Origin: Lactifluus volemus
Taxonomy: Eukaryota > Basidiomycota > Agaricomycetes > Russulales > Russulaceae
Direction of reading: 5' to 3'
Length of the DNA: 64,000 nucleotides
Assembly: GCA_022376515.1 (NCBI GenBank)
Contig: WTXI01000012.1
Location: forward strand, 682,001 to 746,000
The notes beneath the pieces are model-generated. The model was given only the letters and a program-made list of their open reading frames with translations. It ran no database searches and was not told where the DNA came from. The position numbers and the translations under genes are program-made. Below are positions 12,785 to 23,016 of this stretch, one piece after another (the first letter of the stretch is position 1; each line of letters starts with the position of its first letter).

Positions 12785-13188
12785 ATGGGTGCCTACTACG
12801 ACGAGATAGAAATCGAGGATATGGCTTGGGATGAGGAGAAGGGAGTTTTCCACTACCCTTGTCCGTGCGGCGACCGCTTCGAAATATCACGCAAGCAACT
12901 TGCTAATTGCGAGGATGTCGCGACATGTCCCAGTTGCAGCCTTATAATACGTGTTATCTATGATCCAGTGCGTAGCGTGTTGATCTTGTCGTAGAATTAA
13001 ATACCGATTTTATCATGTCATAGCTGGACTTTGAGGATGAGCCCCCAGATGATGAGGATGCCGCCACGAGTGAGGAAGAGGATGAAGAGGAGACGGATAG
13101 CGATAAGGACGACGTCTTCGAGGACGCGATGGACAAGTTGACCATTTCCGACTCGGATGGGCCGAGGGTTATTGCCGCTGCTGCGTAG
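12785..13188 (+). CDS. DPH3: DPH3, CSL zinc-finger diphthamide biosynthesis protein
   Basis: Small electron carrier that supplies the Dph1-Dph2 Fe-S enzyme for the first step of diphthamide formation on eEF2; it is also linked to Elongator (KTI11). Two exons (12785-12967, 13024-13188) give 115 aa. Exon 1 carries the CSL zinc-finger text: the [12 protein letters not shown] block, then [14 protein letters not shown], with the four Cys ligands in CxC...CxxC spacing. Exon 2 encodes an acidic tail rich in Asp/Glu, longer than in yeast (82 aa). The start codon directly precedes the conserved EIEIEDM region. Confidence 0.95.
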
Positions 13189-13604
13189 TGAAAAGGCACG
13201 CCCGCATCACATTCGGTCTAAACCAAGCTACAAGTGTCGAGGAGGTGAATTGTAGCTTAAGCAGGGCTGCGTTCGACGTGATTATCTCGTTTCGCATTCT
13301 TTGCCTCATGACTTCACAGCTATCCTTGAAGAATCTCGTTACTCTTCTCATAGCCTAATCCCACTCACTGTACCTATGAATCCCTATAATCCTCCGTCAC
13401 CTTACTGTACGAATCATAAGTTCCGTGGCCAGTTCCTGCGTGTGGCAAAGTGATGCTCTCATTCCAGGAAAAAATGTTGGTTCCCATCCACTGGCACGCT
13501 TTTAACGGGAGAAATGGATACAAGACGTGATGTGAGGATCAATTCAGGATACGAAGATACTTTACAGAAGGATAGATGACAACAGCGTGAAAACCGGTGG
13601 ATCG
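13189..13604. other. 3' intergenic between convergent DPH3 and DIM1
   Basis: About 415 bp holding the two converging 3' ends. Nothing else was seen. Confidence 0.5.
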
Positions 13605-14308
13605 TTAATACCTGTAGCGTGTAGAGTAGTCTTTTTGATGCCCATCAGCGTACAGACCAGGTGGGGCAGCTCCAAGTGAAGACGTACCCTTCGGAGAAAC
13701 GACAAGACCGCGGCCCTTGGACGCACCACGATAAACTGTCTCTATGATGTCAATCAACTTGGGGTGGCGTGAGTACGATGTCCTTTGAGAAGTGGGATAC
13801 CGACGCACCTCTTGTTTGTTATCCATGGCCCAGTTACTGACGCCGAGGAATGTTCTTAACTGGCGGCGTAGTTGACAAGAGGGCCCACTTACATTTTATT
13901 GTTGTTACCGGTCCCCAAATCAATCATGATGTGCTTGTTGCTGGAGTCGGAGGGAATCAATTTCGATCAGGGAATCACCATGTGGGAAGCCACGCACCGA
14001 TAGAAAAACATGACGGTGCACGGATCGTACAGCTCATACATCTAAAGTATGTAGGGTTAGCGTGGCACGGTTGAGATCGGGGAGAAGACCCAGACCTTGT
14101 TAAAGTCCGGTACCTCTGTAATGTCGCAGAGGTAAATGACGGCAAAGTTCTGCACCTTCTCAGCGACAGAGTAGAGCGTCTCGTCCATCACCATGCACTG
14201 AGTGTCCCAGTCATGACCGAAGCGAATGACAACGACACGGTCCTCTTCGGATTTGATTGCCTCGTCGACATGCCAACCAGAGGGAAGGTGAGGCAGGAAA
14301 TAGGACAT
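13605..14308 (-). CDS. DIM1: DIM1/DIB1, U5 snRNP thioredoxin-like splicing factor (TXNL4A)
   Basis: Essential U5/tri-snRNP protein required for pre-mRNA splicing. Six exons (14096-14308, 13998-14041, 13893-13940, 13809-13836, 13688-13757, 13605-13630) join in frame to 142 aa, the same length as human TXNL4A. It is near-identical to the family throughout: [84 protein letters not shown] and KDYSTRYRY. An ATG 12 nt upstream is in frame, but the conserved start is at 14308. It shares a 127-bp promoter region with PPIH, which encodes another tri-snRNP protein. Confidence 0.96.
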
Positions 14309-14435
14309 CCTTGATGGCAAGAGGTGGTGTGTGGATCAAAGGGTGCTAGCGATAGACGGATTACTAGCGTGCCAACTTGGCGAAACCCCGGACCCGGCGC
14401 GTCCCCTTTTGACTTACCACGATTGTACCATCACG
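14309..14435. promoter_or_regulatory. shared divergent promoter of DIM1 and PPIH
   Basis: Only 127 bp separate the two start codons, which face away from each other, so transcription of both genes must start here or inside the opposite 5' UTR. No TATA box was recognised. Confidence 0.75.
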
Positions 14436-15441
14436 ATGTCCTCGCCGCAACGACCAATTGTCTTCATGGACGTCAACATTGGAGAGACACCTGCGGGGAG
14501 ATTGAAAATGGAGCTTTTTAGCGACGTCGTTCCAAGGTATGTGCGTGCTCTCCTCATCCTTTCCTATAACGATCACCAAACAGTTTTCGAACTCTTTTAT
14601 CCGCAACTCAGGACAGCAGAGAATTTCCGTCAGCTGTGCACCGGAGAGTACAGGGTTAATTCGCGGCCGCAGGGTTACAAGGGCGCTACCTTCCATCGGT
14701 GAGCTACCCTTCATGTCGACTCCTCGTACCGTCTCTTGCTTGCTCACGAGCCATTGCATGCAGCGTGTGAGTACATCCCCCTTTTCGCATTTACAAGCTT
14801 ATCGAAGGGAGCGCGCAGTGTACCGAATTTCATGTGTCAAGGTGCGGAAATATTTCAGTTAGCTCGATAGCCCTTTCTCATCCGAGGCTGAAAGGTGGTG
14901 ATTTCCTAAAGGGCGACGGGACGGGGTCATTCTCGATATATGGCGATAAGTTCCCTGTCAATCTTCGTTTATTTTAACCTCTTTACTATCTGGATGAGCT
15001 TACGTCCTTCTTTTCTTATCCAGGACGAGAATTTCCAGGTGAAGCATACAGGTCCAGGGCTTCTCTCAATGGTGGGCATCGTGTCATGCTCGTCACGCGT
15101 GGAGTTGACCTCACTCTGAGTACCGTAGGCCAATTCCGGCCCCAACACGAACGGCTGCCAGGCGCGTCTCTAAACGTACCTATTTGTCTCCCCGTCTTCC
15201 TGAAGATGGCTTGCAGTTCTTCATCACGACGGAACCGTGTGATTTTCTGGATGGAAAACATGTCGTCTTTGGCAAGGTCATCGACGGCATGCTCACGCTA
15301 CGAAAGATCGAGAACGTCCCGACAGGGCCCAATAACCGACCGAAGCTTGCAGTAAAAATCACTGGTATGTTCATAGTCTCATCAAGTCGGAGATCGTCAT
15401 TTCTGATTCTACTTTTAATCACAGAGTGCGGGGAAATGTAA
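14436..15441 (+). CDS. PPIH: PPIH-type cyclophilin of the U4/U6 snRNP
   Basis: Peptidyl-prolyl isomerase that in animals binds PRPF4 in the U4/U6.U5 tri-snRNP. Nine exons (14436-14536, 14612-14698, 14764-14766, 14819-14841, 14895-14956, 15024-15071, 15129-15161, 15217-15364, 15425-15441) give 173 aa (human PPIH 177). Motifs are [21 protein letters not shown] (catalytic Arg), [33 protein letters not shown] and the PPIH-specific end [11 protein letters not shown] followed by CGEM. The exon at 14764-14766 is only 3 nt, and the intron 15162-15216 begins with GC instead of GT. At the cyclosporin-contacting Trp position (CypA W121) this protein has Phe ([12 protein letters not shown]). Confidence 0.93.
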
Positions 15442-15923
15442 GCAAGCAGGGGCTCCTTACGCGCTTCATTGCATCTTTGTCGTCTGTACCTCCAAGTAGT
15501 TCCTGCTCTACGTGGAACATGGCCCACACCTTTTCGTCGAGGTCTGTCCGCTTCAGCGCTTTGGTGTGGAACCGATGTCTGTCTTTCGTCCCACCGTCTT
15601 CCGCTGAACACATACGTGGCTAGTATTCCGCTTTGTGATATGAGTATTGCTTTCGTCTTTGGAATTTTTTTTACGTGAACTGACCAGTACAAGTCCATTT
15701 CCTTTCGGTTAATCTGCATGGCTCGTATGCCGGGACTAACATGCGAGGTGGGAGGAACAGACGATGCTTCCAAGAGGCACAAGCGCCCCAACTCGTCACG
15801 GGAATTTATCAAGTCGATGAGATGCTACAAAGAGTATTCGCGTGACAGGTCAAGCCGAGCTATACGATGTCATTCAGCCTGTATATGGGCCACTAAAGTC
15901 CTGCCCAGTTGCTCATAGCCAGA
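15442..15923. other. intergenic, no gene supported
   Basis: Small frames on both strands without motifs. Nothing supported. Confidence 0.45.
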
Positions 15924-15957
15924 GAAACCCATGCTCTTCCGGCTGAGCCACCGTAGG
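15924..15957 (-). pseudogene. 5'-half tRNA pseudogene
   Basis: The reverse complement is nearly identical to the 5' half of the tRNA at 16154-16240 (acceptor-side strand, D arm, start of the anticodon stem). Homology then stops: no anticodon, T arm or 3' acceptor strand follows. It keeps a degenerate A box only. It probably arose by partial local duplication of the neighbouring gene. Confidence 0.6.
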
Positions 15958-16153
15958 CTTAGCATTGCCGTAGGGGTGGGCATAATGTGCAGAGTCTCAC
16001 ATAAATGAACCCCTCCCGGTTGCACCAACGTCGAGATCTCATAGCTCGGATTGATATGTCGCGCAAATGTTCTTCACCCATACACCGTGACGTTCACTTC
16101 TTCCCCGGGACGCTCGTGTAATTCTCTCGATTTGGGAAGAAAGAAAAAGGTTT

Positions 16154-16240
16154 CCTTCGGACTGGAATCGAACCAACAACCTTGGGATATCACAGATGTT
16201 CTGTTATAGTCCCATGCTCTTCCGGCTGAGCTACCGAAGG
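16154..16240 (-). tRNA. tRNA-Tyr-like gene with 15-nt intron, anticodon read as AUA
   Basis: The reverse complement folds as a cloverleaf. The 7-bp acceptor stem is CCTTCGG/CCGAAGG, the D arm GCTC/GAGC, the anticodon stem TGGGA/TCCCA, and the T arm has loop TTCGATT. Two G-U pairs lie in the T stem. The acceptor, D arm and intron after position 37 match eukaryotic tRNA-Tyr, which always carries an intron. The loop reads CTATAA before the intron, so positions 34-36 are ATA rather than the usual GTA. It may be a functional variant or a decaying copy. A half copy lies 200 bp away. Confidence 0.8.
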
Positions 16241-16278
16241 TCGACTACCAATACAGTGGCACACATAATAAACACGGT

Positions 16279-17037
16279 GTGAGCAAATCAAAGATCACCT
16301 ATCGCGATACACCACACTTGAGAAGCGACGTAAATTCGGGCGAGAAAATAGATAATACTAAAATGTGTCCGTTGTGTCTGATTATGGCCAGCGTGGACGG
16401 GGAACAGTATTTGCAGATGGCCAGTGAAGCGCGTGATAAAGCGACGATGCATGACATAAGCTTTGATTTAAGAGCTTGTGGAATGGGGTTTAGACAAACA
16501 CAGGAAGTTCTTCTCATTCCCACACAGCATATCCCGGAAGAAGTCTTGCAGCCATTGCTCACGCAAGTCCACGGGCGCGCCTTCAAGAGCGGGTACGAGT
16601 GCCGCGGTGTACTCGATAACGAGTGTGGTGCCCCAAGACTGATAGGGAGGTGCGCGATGAGGTTCACCAGCTCAGAAACGAAAAGTGCAGGCATGAAGAA
16701 GCGTGCGAGCCCATCGCACAGGCGCGTCATATCCCCGGACCCGAGTTGGTCACACCGAATGGCAGACCATCCGCGTCTTGTACAGAGACCAGCATGCGGA
16801 AGGAGACAAAAGGCCGTGTAGGACGTTTCGAAGAAGGGATCGAAGTTCGTTGTCATTCAAATTATGGTAGGTTGTTGTACTATAACTTGCACTTACCGGG
16901 CCGCACGCGATTTTCATTCTTGCTTCCAGGAACCGAACATTAGCACAGGTTTGAAGACACCGCTCATGTTGCTCATCGATTTCATGATTCTGAGGCCTGC
17001 CGGTGAGAGTGGGGTTGAGACCCTCGTGGCGCTATGA
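16279..17037 (+). CDS. possible orphan gene or gene remnant
   Basis: I do not recognise this. An open frame runs from 16279 for 180 codons (SKSKITYRDTPHL start). A second stretch looks exonic because it has good splice signals: 16817-16864 ends at a GTAGGT, and 16930-17037 starts after TTCCAG and ends at a TGA. Joined, these read VVIQIM followed by EPNISTGLKTPLMLLIDFMI. I could not link the first frame to the later exons without a break. It may be a degraded gene, or a real gene with exons I have not resolved. Confidence 0.25.
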
Positions 17038-17490
17038 GTTGGACGAAATGGGAAAGGCATATGGTTTGGCAAATTGGCAGAGAGTGGGCAACACAGCCGG
17101 TCATGTAGGCAGGATGAGAGCCTACCACGGCATCCCGCCAAGTGGCCCGATTGGTACCTCCGACAGTCGGTCATGTGGCGTTTCAGAAAACGCAACGTCT
17201 CGATCGTTGCAATTACTTGGCTGGTTTCATTGCTCAATGAAACCATAAAGAAGCTACTCTTTATCCCCTTTCCTGTTGCGTGTTGACAATAATTATTACC
17301 AAGTTTTTTTTATTAATTCATCAAGGCTGTTACATGATTTCGGCGGCGCTAGTGCGGATTCTCTCTCCCACTTCTTTCTTATCGGCTTCGGCCCTATCGT
17401 TTAGCCGAGGATCAGCTCATATAACGATAGTCGTTGGCGCCCTTTTTGTTGAACGCCAGAAGCTTCGTAGCTCTGCCATCGACTAGCACC
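17038..17490. other. intergenic upstream of the permease gene
   Basis: No supported feature. The permease promoter should lie here. Confidence 0.45.
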
Positions 17491-19752
17491 ATGCCATACG
17501 CGAACTCAGAGGTCAAGCATGGTCATCAGATGGAAGGAGTGGTGGACCTTCAAACTGGCGATGAGTCAGAACTGGCAAGGATGGGATACAAGCAGGAGCT
17601 CAAGTGAGATTTTGTTTCAATCTTATCCACATTCCACCCCATAGATTTTGACACCCACCCGCTTGGAGGCGTGATTTGGGCTTGTTACATGTGAGTTTCT
17701 TGCAAAACGACTACGTCTGTGCAGTTTTTGATGGACCCCGACAGAATTTTGGTGTTTCGTTTTCTATTATCAGCGTTATCACTGGCATACCCTCTTTGTT
17801 CCTCTTTGGCTTGGTGCGTGTCTCTTCGAGAATTGGGATTATGTCTTTGTCTCTGACAAATTGCAGACGACTGGTGGGCCAGCTGTTATGGTCTGGGGCT
17901 GGGTCGTCGTTGGTACGGGCGTTCTCTCCTCGGGTCAGAGTCACCGGTTCACCAGTATGAAGCCTTTTTCACGATGCTAGTTGGCTTGGCCATGGCAGGT
18001 ACGCCCTCTCTGCGCGTTCAAAACCACCGTGTTTGTGACGCGCATCTTTAGAGATTTGCAGTGCGCATCCGACCAGTGGTGGTCCGTATTTTTGGGCGGC
18101 TATGATATCCAAGCCACAGGGCGCACCTTTCGCGTCCTGGGTCACAGGTTGGTTCAACCTTCTTGGGCTGGTTGCAATGACGACAGGAATCAGGTTTGCT
18201 ATTGAGTTCACTCGCCGCACGTAGGTCTTTAACTGATTTCCTTTTCTTTCTCTCTTCCAGTTTCGCGTGTGCCAACTTCATCTCTACGGCGGCCACAATC
18301 GGTACAAACTACCAACCGAACTCACGTAAGACCGTTGGAATTTATGCGGCGGTCCTTTTTATCCAGGGTCAATATTTTTTTCCCTTCTCATTTATCCTCT
18401 GCCAATCCTGATGCAGGAATGATCAACACCTTTGGCGTGCGCATTCTCAAGTACCTTAACAATGTCTCTGTCTGGTGGCACGCTCTTGGCACAACGTCGC
18501 TCATCATTGCAATCCTCGCAGCCGCTCCAAAACACCAGAGCGACAAATTCGTGTTCCGAACATTCATCGATGGTACTGGCGTCGATGGTATCGGGTGGTC
18601 GCAGCGCGCGAGTCCGGCCTATGTCGCACTTATCGGTATTCTCATGGCTCAGTACACGTTGACAGGTCGGACTACATCTCTTTTTCTTGCTCTCCGCTTC
18701 CCCAATCTCCAGGTTTTGATGCGAGCGCACATATGACCGAAGAGACCCGTAATGCGGCCAGGTCTGGACCGATTGGCATTGTCACGTCCATCGGCGTCTC
18801 CGCTGTCCTCGGCTGGTTCCTCATCCTGGGCTTGGTCTTTTCGATTCAGGATTACAGCACAACCATTGCATCGCCGAGTGGGCAGCCAGTGACTCAAATA
18901 TTTTTGGACACAGTCGGCGAAAAGGGTGCGATTGTTCTGATGGTAGGTAGTAATCCATAAAAGTGTTTAGGAACCACGCATAAACAATACCGGGTTGTGA
19001 CAGGTCATCGTCATCGGGGCAATGTTCCTCTGCGGGTATGGCCAAGTTTACATTCTCATCTCTTTTGCACCCCGTTCATGCTTTGCTCTTCCACCTGTTG
19101 CAGGACCTTTTCTATCACATCCAATTCACGTATGATGTACGCGTTTAGCCGGGACGGTGCGATCCCAGGCTCCAAATTTCTTAACAAAGTCGACGGGCGT
19201 TGGCGCTCCCCGATTCGTACCGGTCCGTTCTCCTCCTCTTCCTCTTCCTCGGGGTACGAATAGAGAAAGAATGAACCATCAACTCATTTCCTCTCCCTAA
19301 CACAGTATGGCTTTCGTGCACATTGAGTTTGATCCTCGCCTTGCCCAGTCTCGGCAGTTCGGTTGCCTTTGCAGCCGCGACGTCCATCGCCACGATCGGA
19401 CTGTACATCTCGTATGGTGCGCCAGATTTATTCGCTAATCCCATTTACTACTCACAGAAGCTCAGGCATCCCCATCGCTTTGCGCGTGATCTACGCGGAT
19501 CGGTTCGTGCGCGGGCCATTCCACCTTGGCGCGTTCTCGTACCCGATCGCGATTGTGGCCGTGCTCTGGATCGCGCTCATCTCGATCGTCTTTTGTCTCC
19601 CACAACTCAACCCTGTCAATGCGCAGACGCTCAACTACGCCCCCGTTGCTGTCGGCATCGTACTCACCTACGCTCTCGTCTTTTGGCTCCTCAGCGCCCG
19701 CACGTGGTTTACGGGTCCCGTCAGGCAGGAGCGTGCCGAGATGTGTTTCTGA
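17491..19752 (+). CDS. amino-acid/GABA permease (APC superfamily, UGA4-like)
   Basis: Multi-pass plasma- or vacuolar-membrane transporter for GABA or related amino acids. The start at 17491 precedes a hydrophilic N-terminus with MGYKQELKRDLGL. Many short introns interrupt it. Clear blocks in order are NFGVSFSIISVITGIPSL, TGGPAVMVWGW, EICSAHPTSGGPYFWAA, SWVTGWFNLLGLVAMTTGI, INTFGVRILKYLNN, the family signature TGFDASAHMTEETRNAA, FSITSNSRMMYAFSRDGAIP, a late TM block (SVAFAAATSIATIGLYISYG) and IPIALRV. It ends RTWFTGPVRQERAEMCF and a stop. The alternation of hydrophobic segments fits about 12 spans. The intron between VVV and YEAFFTML has more than one possible donor, so that joint is uncertain. 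Substrate specificity cannot be told from sequence alone. Confidence 0.88.
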
Positions 19753-20283
19753 CAGTATCAAAAGATATGGTATATTACACAGGAGAAATGATATGTGCAT
19801 GTCAGGATCGTATATTAATTGCTAGTTGCCCCTTCGATTTGGCTACTTTCCCGGCTCAATTGCCTAAGAACCTCTTGGAAGGAGCATCACGCTTCTCGTG
19901 CTCGAGCTATGCGGCTGTCGGTTCTTCCGCGTTTCTCCAAGTGACAGGTATGCTTCACTTTGACGAGAGTACAAGTAAGATAAAGTTGGTTCTGATGCTG
20001 GATATCAGAACAGTATAGGAGAGAAACAACTAAATTCATTAATGTGTGTCTGTGTCATATCTCAGTTAATCAGAGTCGATCAATGCGATGGCGACGTCCA
20101 TAAGGGAAAAGGTTGTTTCGCAGCTGGACACCTGTAAGAGTGTCACGTGACTGAAAAATTTATCAGAGTGGAAAGGGGCGCGGGTGCGGAAGTCACAGAC
20201 CAGCGTCGTGTCTGTCAGCCACTTCAAGTTGTTTGATTATTGCGTTCTTGTTCCCCAAGTTCTCTTTCCTTAATGCCGCCGCC
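19753..20283. other. intergenic
   Basis: 3' end of the permease and promoter of the next gene. No supported feature. Confidence 0.45.
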
Positions 20284-21208
20284 ATGGCAAACTCGATTCG
20301 CTCAGAAACATCAGCGAGAAACTGGTCGGCAAGCGATCTACTTGCCCACAATATAACGGTTCAATGCCAAAGCGCTCCCGATTTCTTCGGTAGTGAGCCT
20401 GGTTCTATAGATCACATCGATCCCGACCTTCTTTTGCCTACAGACCTCAGCTTTTCCAGCACTACCGCCAATCTTTCTGACGATGCCTACCGGTTTCTTG
20501 CTCACCTATATCTGGCCTCTCATGAACATCCCTGCCAAAAGAGCACCATCGTTGACCTATCCAGAAGCATCTTGGACGCCACTGGCTTCTGTGAGCGTGA
20601 CATAGTCTCCAAGCGCGACCATGACATCCCGCATACATTTTGCGGATATCGGACAACGCGGGCGGATGTATGCCTCTTTCATTTTACTAGTCACTCGATC
20701 CTTTTAGTCGTTCAAGTTGAGTGCGATGAGACGACTACCAACTCCGAGTCGGCCGATCCAGTACCTCAAGTCATTGCGGAAGCGATTGCCACCTTTCAGT
20801 ATAACAATCGAAAACGCGCTGCCTCAGGTCTTCCCATCCTTGACACCATGACGGTCCCATGCATTTCCATGGTGGGAACGAAGCCAACCTTTTACCTAGT
20901 CCCAGTGACCTCACAGCTCAGCACTTGTGTCATTTCGGGTCTACATCCATCACATCCTACCGTTGTACAATGTTGTCCTCTACCCAGCCAACTTAGTGTC
21001 TTTAAGGGCATGGAGGTCCTGGATTATCGTCGCACCGCCCTGCAATATTTTGATGCATTCCGTGATCTAGCAAGGGTGAATTGGACCAAATTCATTGATG
21101 GATATGTTAAAGTACGTTTCTTTGATTATAAGGGATTCGAAAGTCTCAAACTAATGATATCTCAATACCCCCCAGATCGGACAAAGTGTTTCTGATACGA
21201 AGGCTTAA
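20284..21208 (+). CDS. uncharacterised basidiomycete protein family (possible nuclease-like core)
   Basis: Two exons (20284-21111, 21176-21208) give 286 aa. The ATG at 20284 has a strong context (GCCGCC before ATGG) and is preferred over one 51 nt upstream. I recognise the text as a repeated Agaricomycete family of unknown function: ARNWSASDLLAHNI, IDHIDPDLL, LSDDAYRFLAHLYLASH, QVIAEAIATFQYNNRKR, MTVPCISMVGTKPTFYLVPVT and EVLDYRRTALQYFDAF. The order Asp (RADVCLF), a hydrophobic strand, then a Gln/Glu-rich strand (LLVVQVECDE) resembles a PD-(D/E)XK nuclease core, but the expected Lys is not evident. That is inference only. No frameshift was seen. Confidence 0.75.
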
Positions 21209-21559
21209 TCTTTTCTTAACATTTGTACAGTCTTGGTACACGCTCGAGAGAATAATGTCTCGGAACTATCGTCAGTGTCATTTTCAACGGAAGTGGAGTC
21301 ATCTGCATGGGCGAGGGCTAGAACAGGAGGCGCAAGCAGTTGAACGAGCACAGCACTGCCTTACCATAACACCTTCGTCCACGCCTCCCTATGTTATGTC
21401 TCTTACAGTACCTCTCTTATTTGGATACTTGTCTTGTAGGCTATGTCTTGTTGCTTGTAGCAGGGACAATAAATACCAATTCAAAAAAAAAAAAGAGCAC
21501 AGCACTGTGCCCTCACCCTCGTGCCAGCGGCAAACCGGCGCTTGTACATCATATAGTCA
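21209..21559. other. intergenic at the edge of the repeat island
   Basis: Contains an A-tract near 21483-21494 and no supported gene. Confidence 0.4.
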
Positions 21560-22370
21560 TGCTCAATTCCAGAGATATTCAATAAATATGGGACATGTTG
21601 GAAAAGGAGGCATGGAGGAAAGCGGGTTCAGTGTGCCCCAAACGGAGAGATCATTCATATAAGGAGGATAAAGTGCTGCGTATAGGGGTGCTGTTGGTCT
21701 GGCACTACTACCCTCTAGTGGACTCTGCCCACTGCGCTTCTGCCCGTCCCCATGCTCTAGTGCAGACACCACCACTACAGAGGCAGCCGCAGCCGCCTCG
21801 CGGGGAGCGGCGCGGCGCGGAGACCTTGAAAAGCCACTGAAAGGTGATGAAAACGCGGAGTTGTCTCTGCGTTAGCATCTCATTGGAACGCACATTCCGG
21901 GTTGTGAAACGCAAACAGGTAGAGACTGGGGACGGGCTGTCCTAAGCTCGAGAAGGAGTTTGACGTGCGCAGCTAGAGGACGAATACGGATCGTTCGTTC
22001 ACTATCTTCGCCCTTACCCAGAATGCCAAGCAATGACGGGAACGGGGTCTTTTCCTTCTCGCTGTCAGCTCCCGAACGTCGCTCCGTGGGAGCCTTGCTG
22101 CTCCTGCGCGGCTGACCCTCCTTCAACTTCGGGCTCTCAAACAGTTCCCGCGAGGGCATCGACTCTTTTGGCGCCTTCGTGAGTTCCCCGTTTTGTTCCC
22201 TTGCTCTCCCCCTAGACGACAATTTTTTCCGTTCAGGTTGTCCTCTCATCCTGCCCATCCACCTATTTTACGCTCAGGTCCGAGGAGGAAAAACTAGGCT
22301 CACGGAAACGCCAAGGATAAAAAATGGTTCTTACTAGAGAAAATATCCGGATGGTCCAGCGAGAATTGTA
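21560..22370 (-). pseudogene. M-family fragment M0
   Basis: The minus-strand frame at 21872-22258 includes SRELFESPKLKEGQPRRSS and EKEKTPFPSLLGILGKGE. These match the Ser-rich tail of M1 (31135-31347) and M2 (SRELFESPSPKE, PFPPSPGL). The stretch around 22260-22370 (CTCACGGAAACGCCAAG and onward) is shared with 44565-44635 near fragment M4. Only part of the M gene is present, and no transmembrane part was seen. It directly precedes the NLR A promoter, as M1 and M2 pieces do for the next duplication units. Confidence 0.55.
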
Positions 22371-22683
22371 AGTGACGGCACCCAGTCGCGGCGACGAAAA
22401 TCGACCCCGTCACTGGTAGACTGAGCATCTCTGGTAATGACACATACTTTAAAACGCACATCCGCTAAAATATAGACAAGGCGGGGAAAAATGTAGGTGT
22501 GAAGGCAGGTCGTACTGGACAAGGTCGGTCGGCAAACGTTCAAGGTGCAAGCGAAATATGGGGCGGGTCCGTGATTGCGACGCGCAGCCAAGCGTCCAGT
22601 TATCATTCTGACTCCGATACGAACCACTTTCACCCTTTCACCACCGACACGGCCTGAACCAGCTCCAGCACCTGTTCGGACGT

Positions 22684-23016
22684 ACTAGGATCTTGCATGC
22701 TAATGAGGTAAACAAAGCGTTCCATCGATTTGTGTCCCCTAGTGAATGGTGCGGTAGCTGTCTGCGTTGGGCTCCGCGACAGATAACGCGGTCAGGTAGG
22801 GCTCATAGCAACTTGAAATCTCTGCTACATAGCATCTCCACTCTTTGTCGTTAGCGCTACAGTTCATGGCAGAGCTGAGAATGAAACACTTTCCAAAACA
22901 GTCCGATTTTCGGGCTGTGCACCCTGAACGTTCCTGAATCCTAGAGTCCTTGTGCCTGATTCCCCATCGCCCAACTACGTTCCTACAATTCCCCTCAGAA
23001 GTCAAGCTCTATACCA
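22684..23016 (+). promoter_or_regulatory. conserved NLR upstream region, copy A
   Basis: About 330 bp upstream of NLR A are strongly conserved before NLR B (33359-33699) and NLR C (47815-48168). Shared blocks include AATGAGGTAAACAAAGCGTT and CAGAGCTGAGAATGAAACAC. The duplication unit therefore carries the promoter, and the three genes probably share regulation. No specific factor site was identified. Confidence 0.6.
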
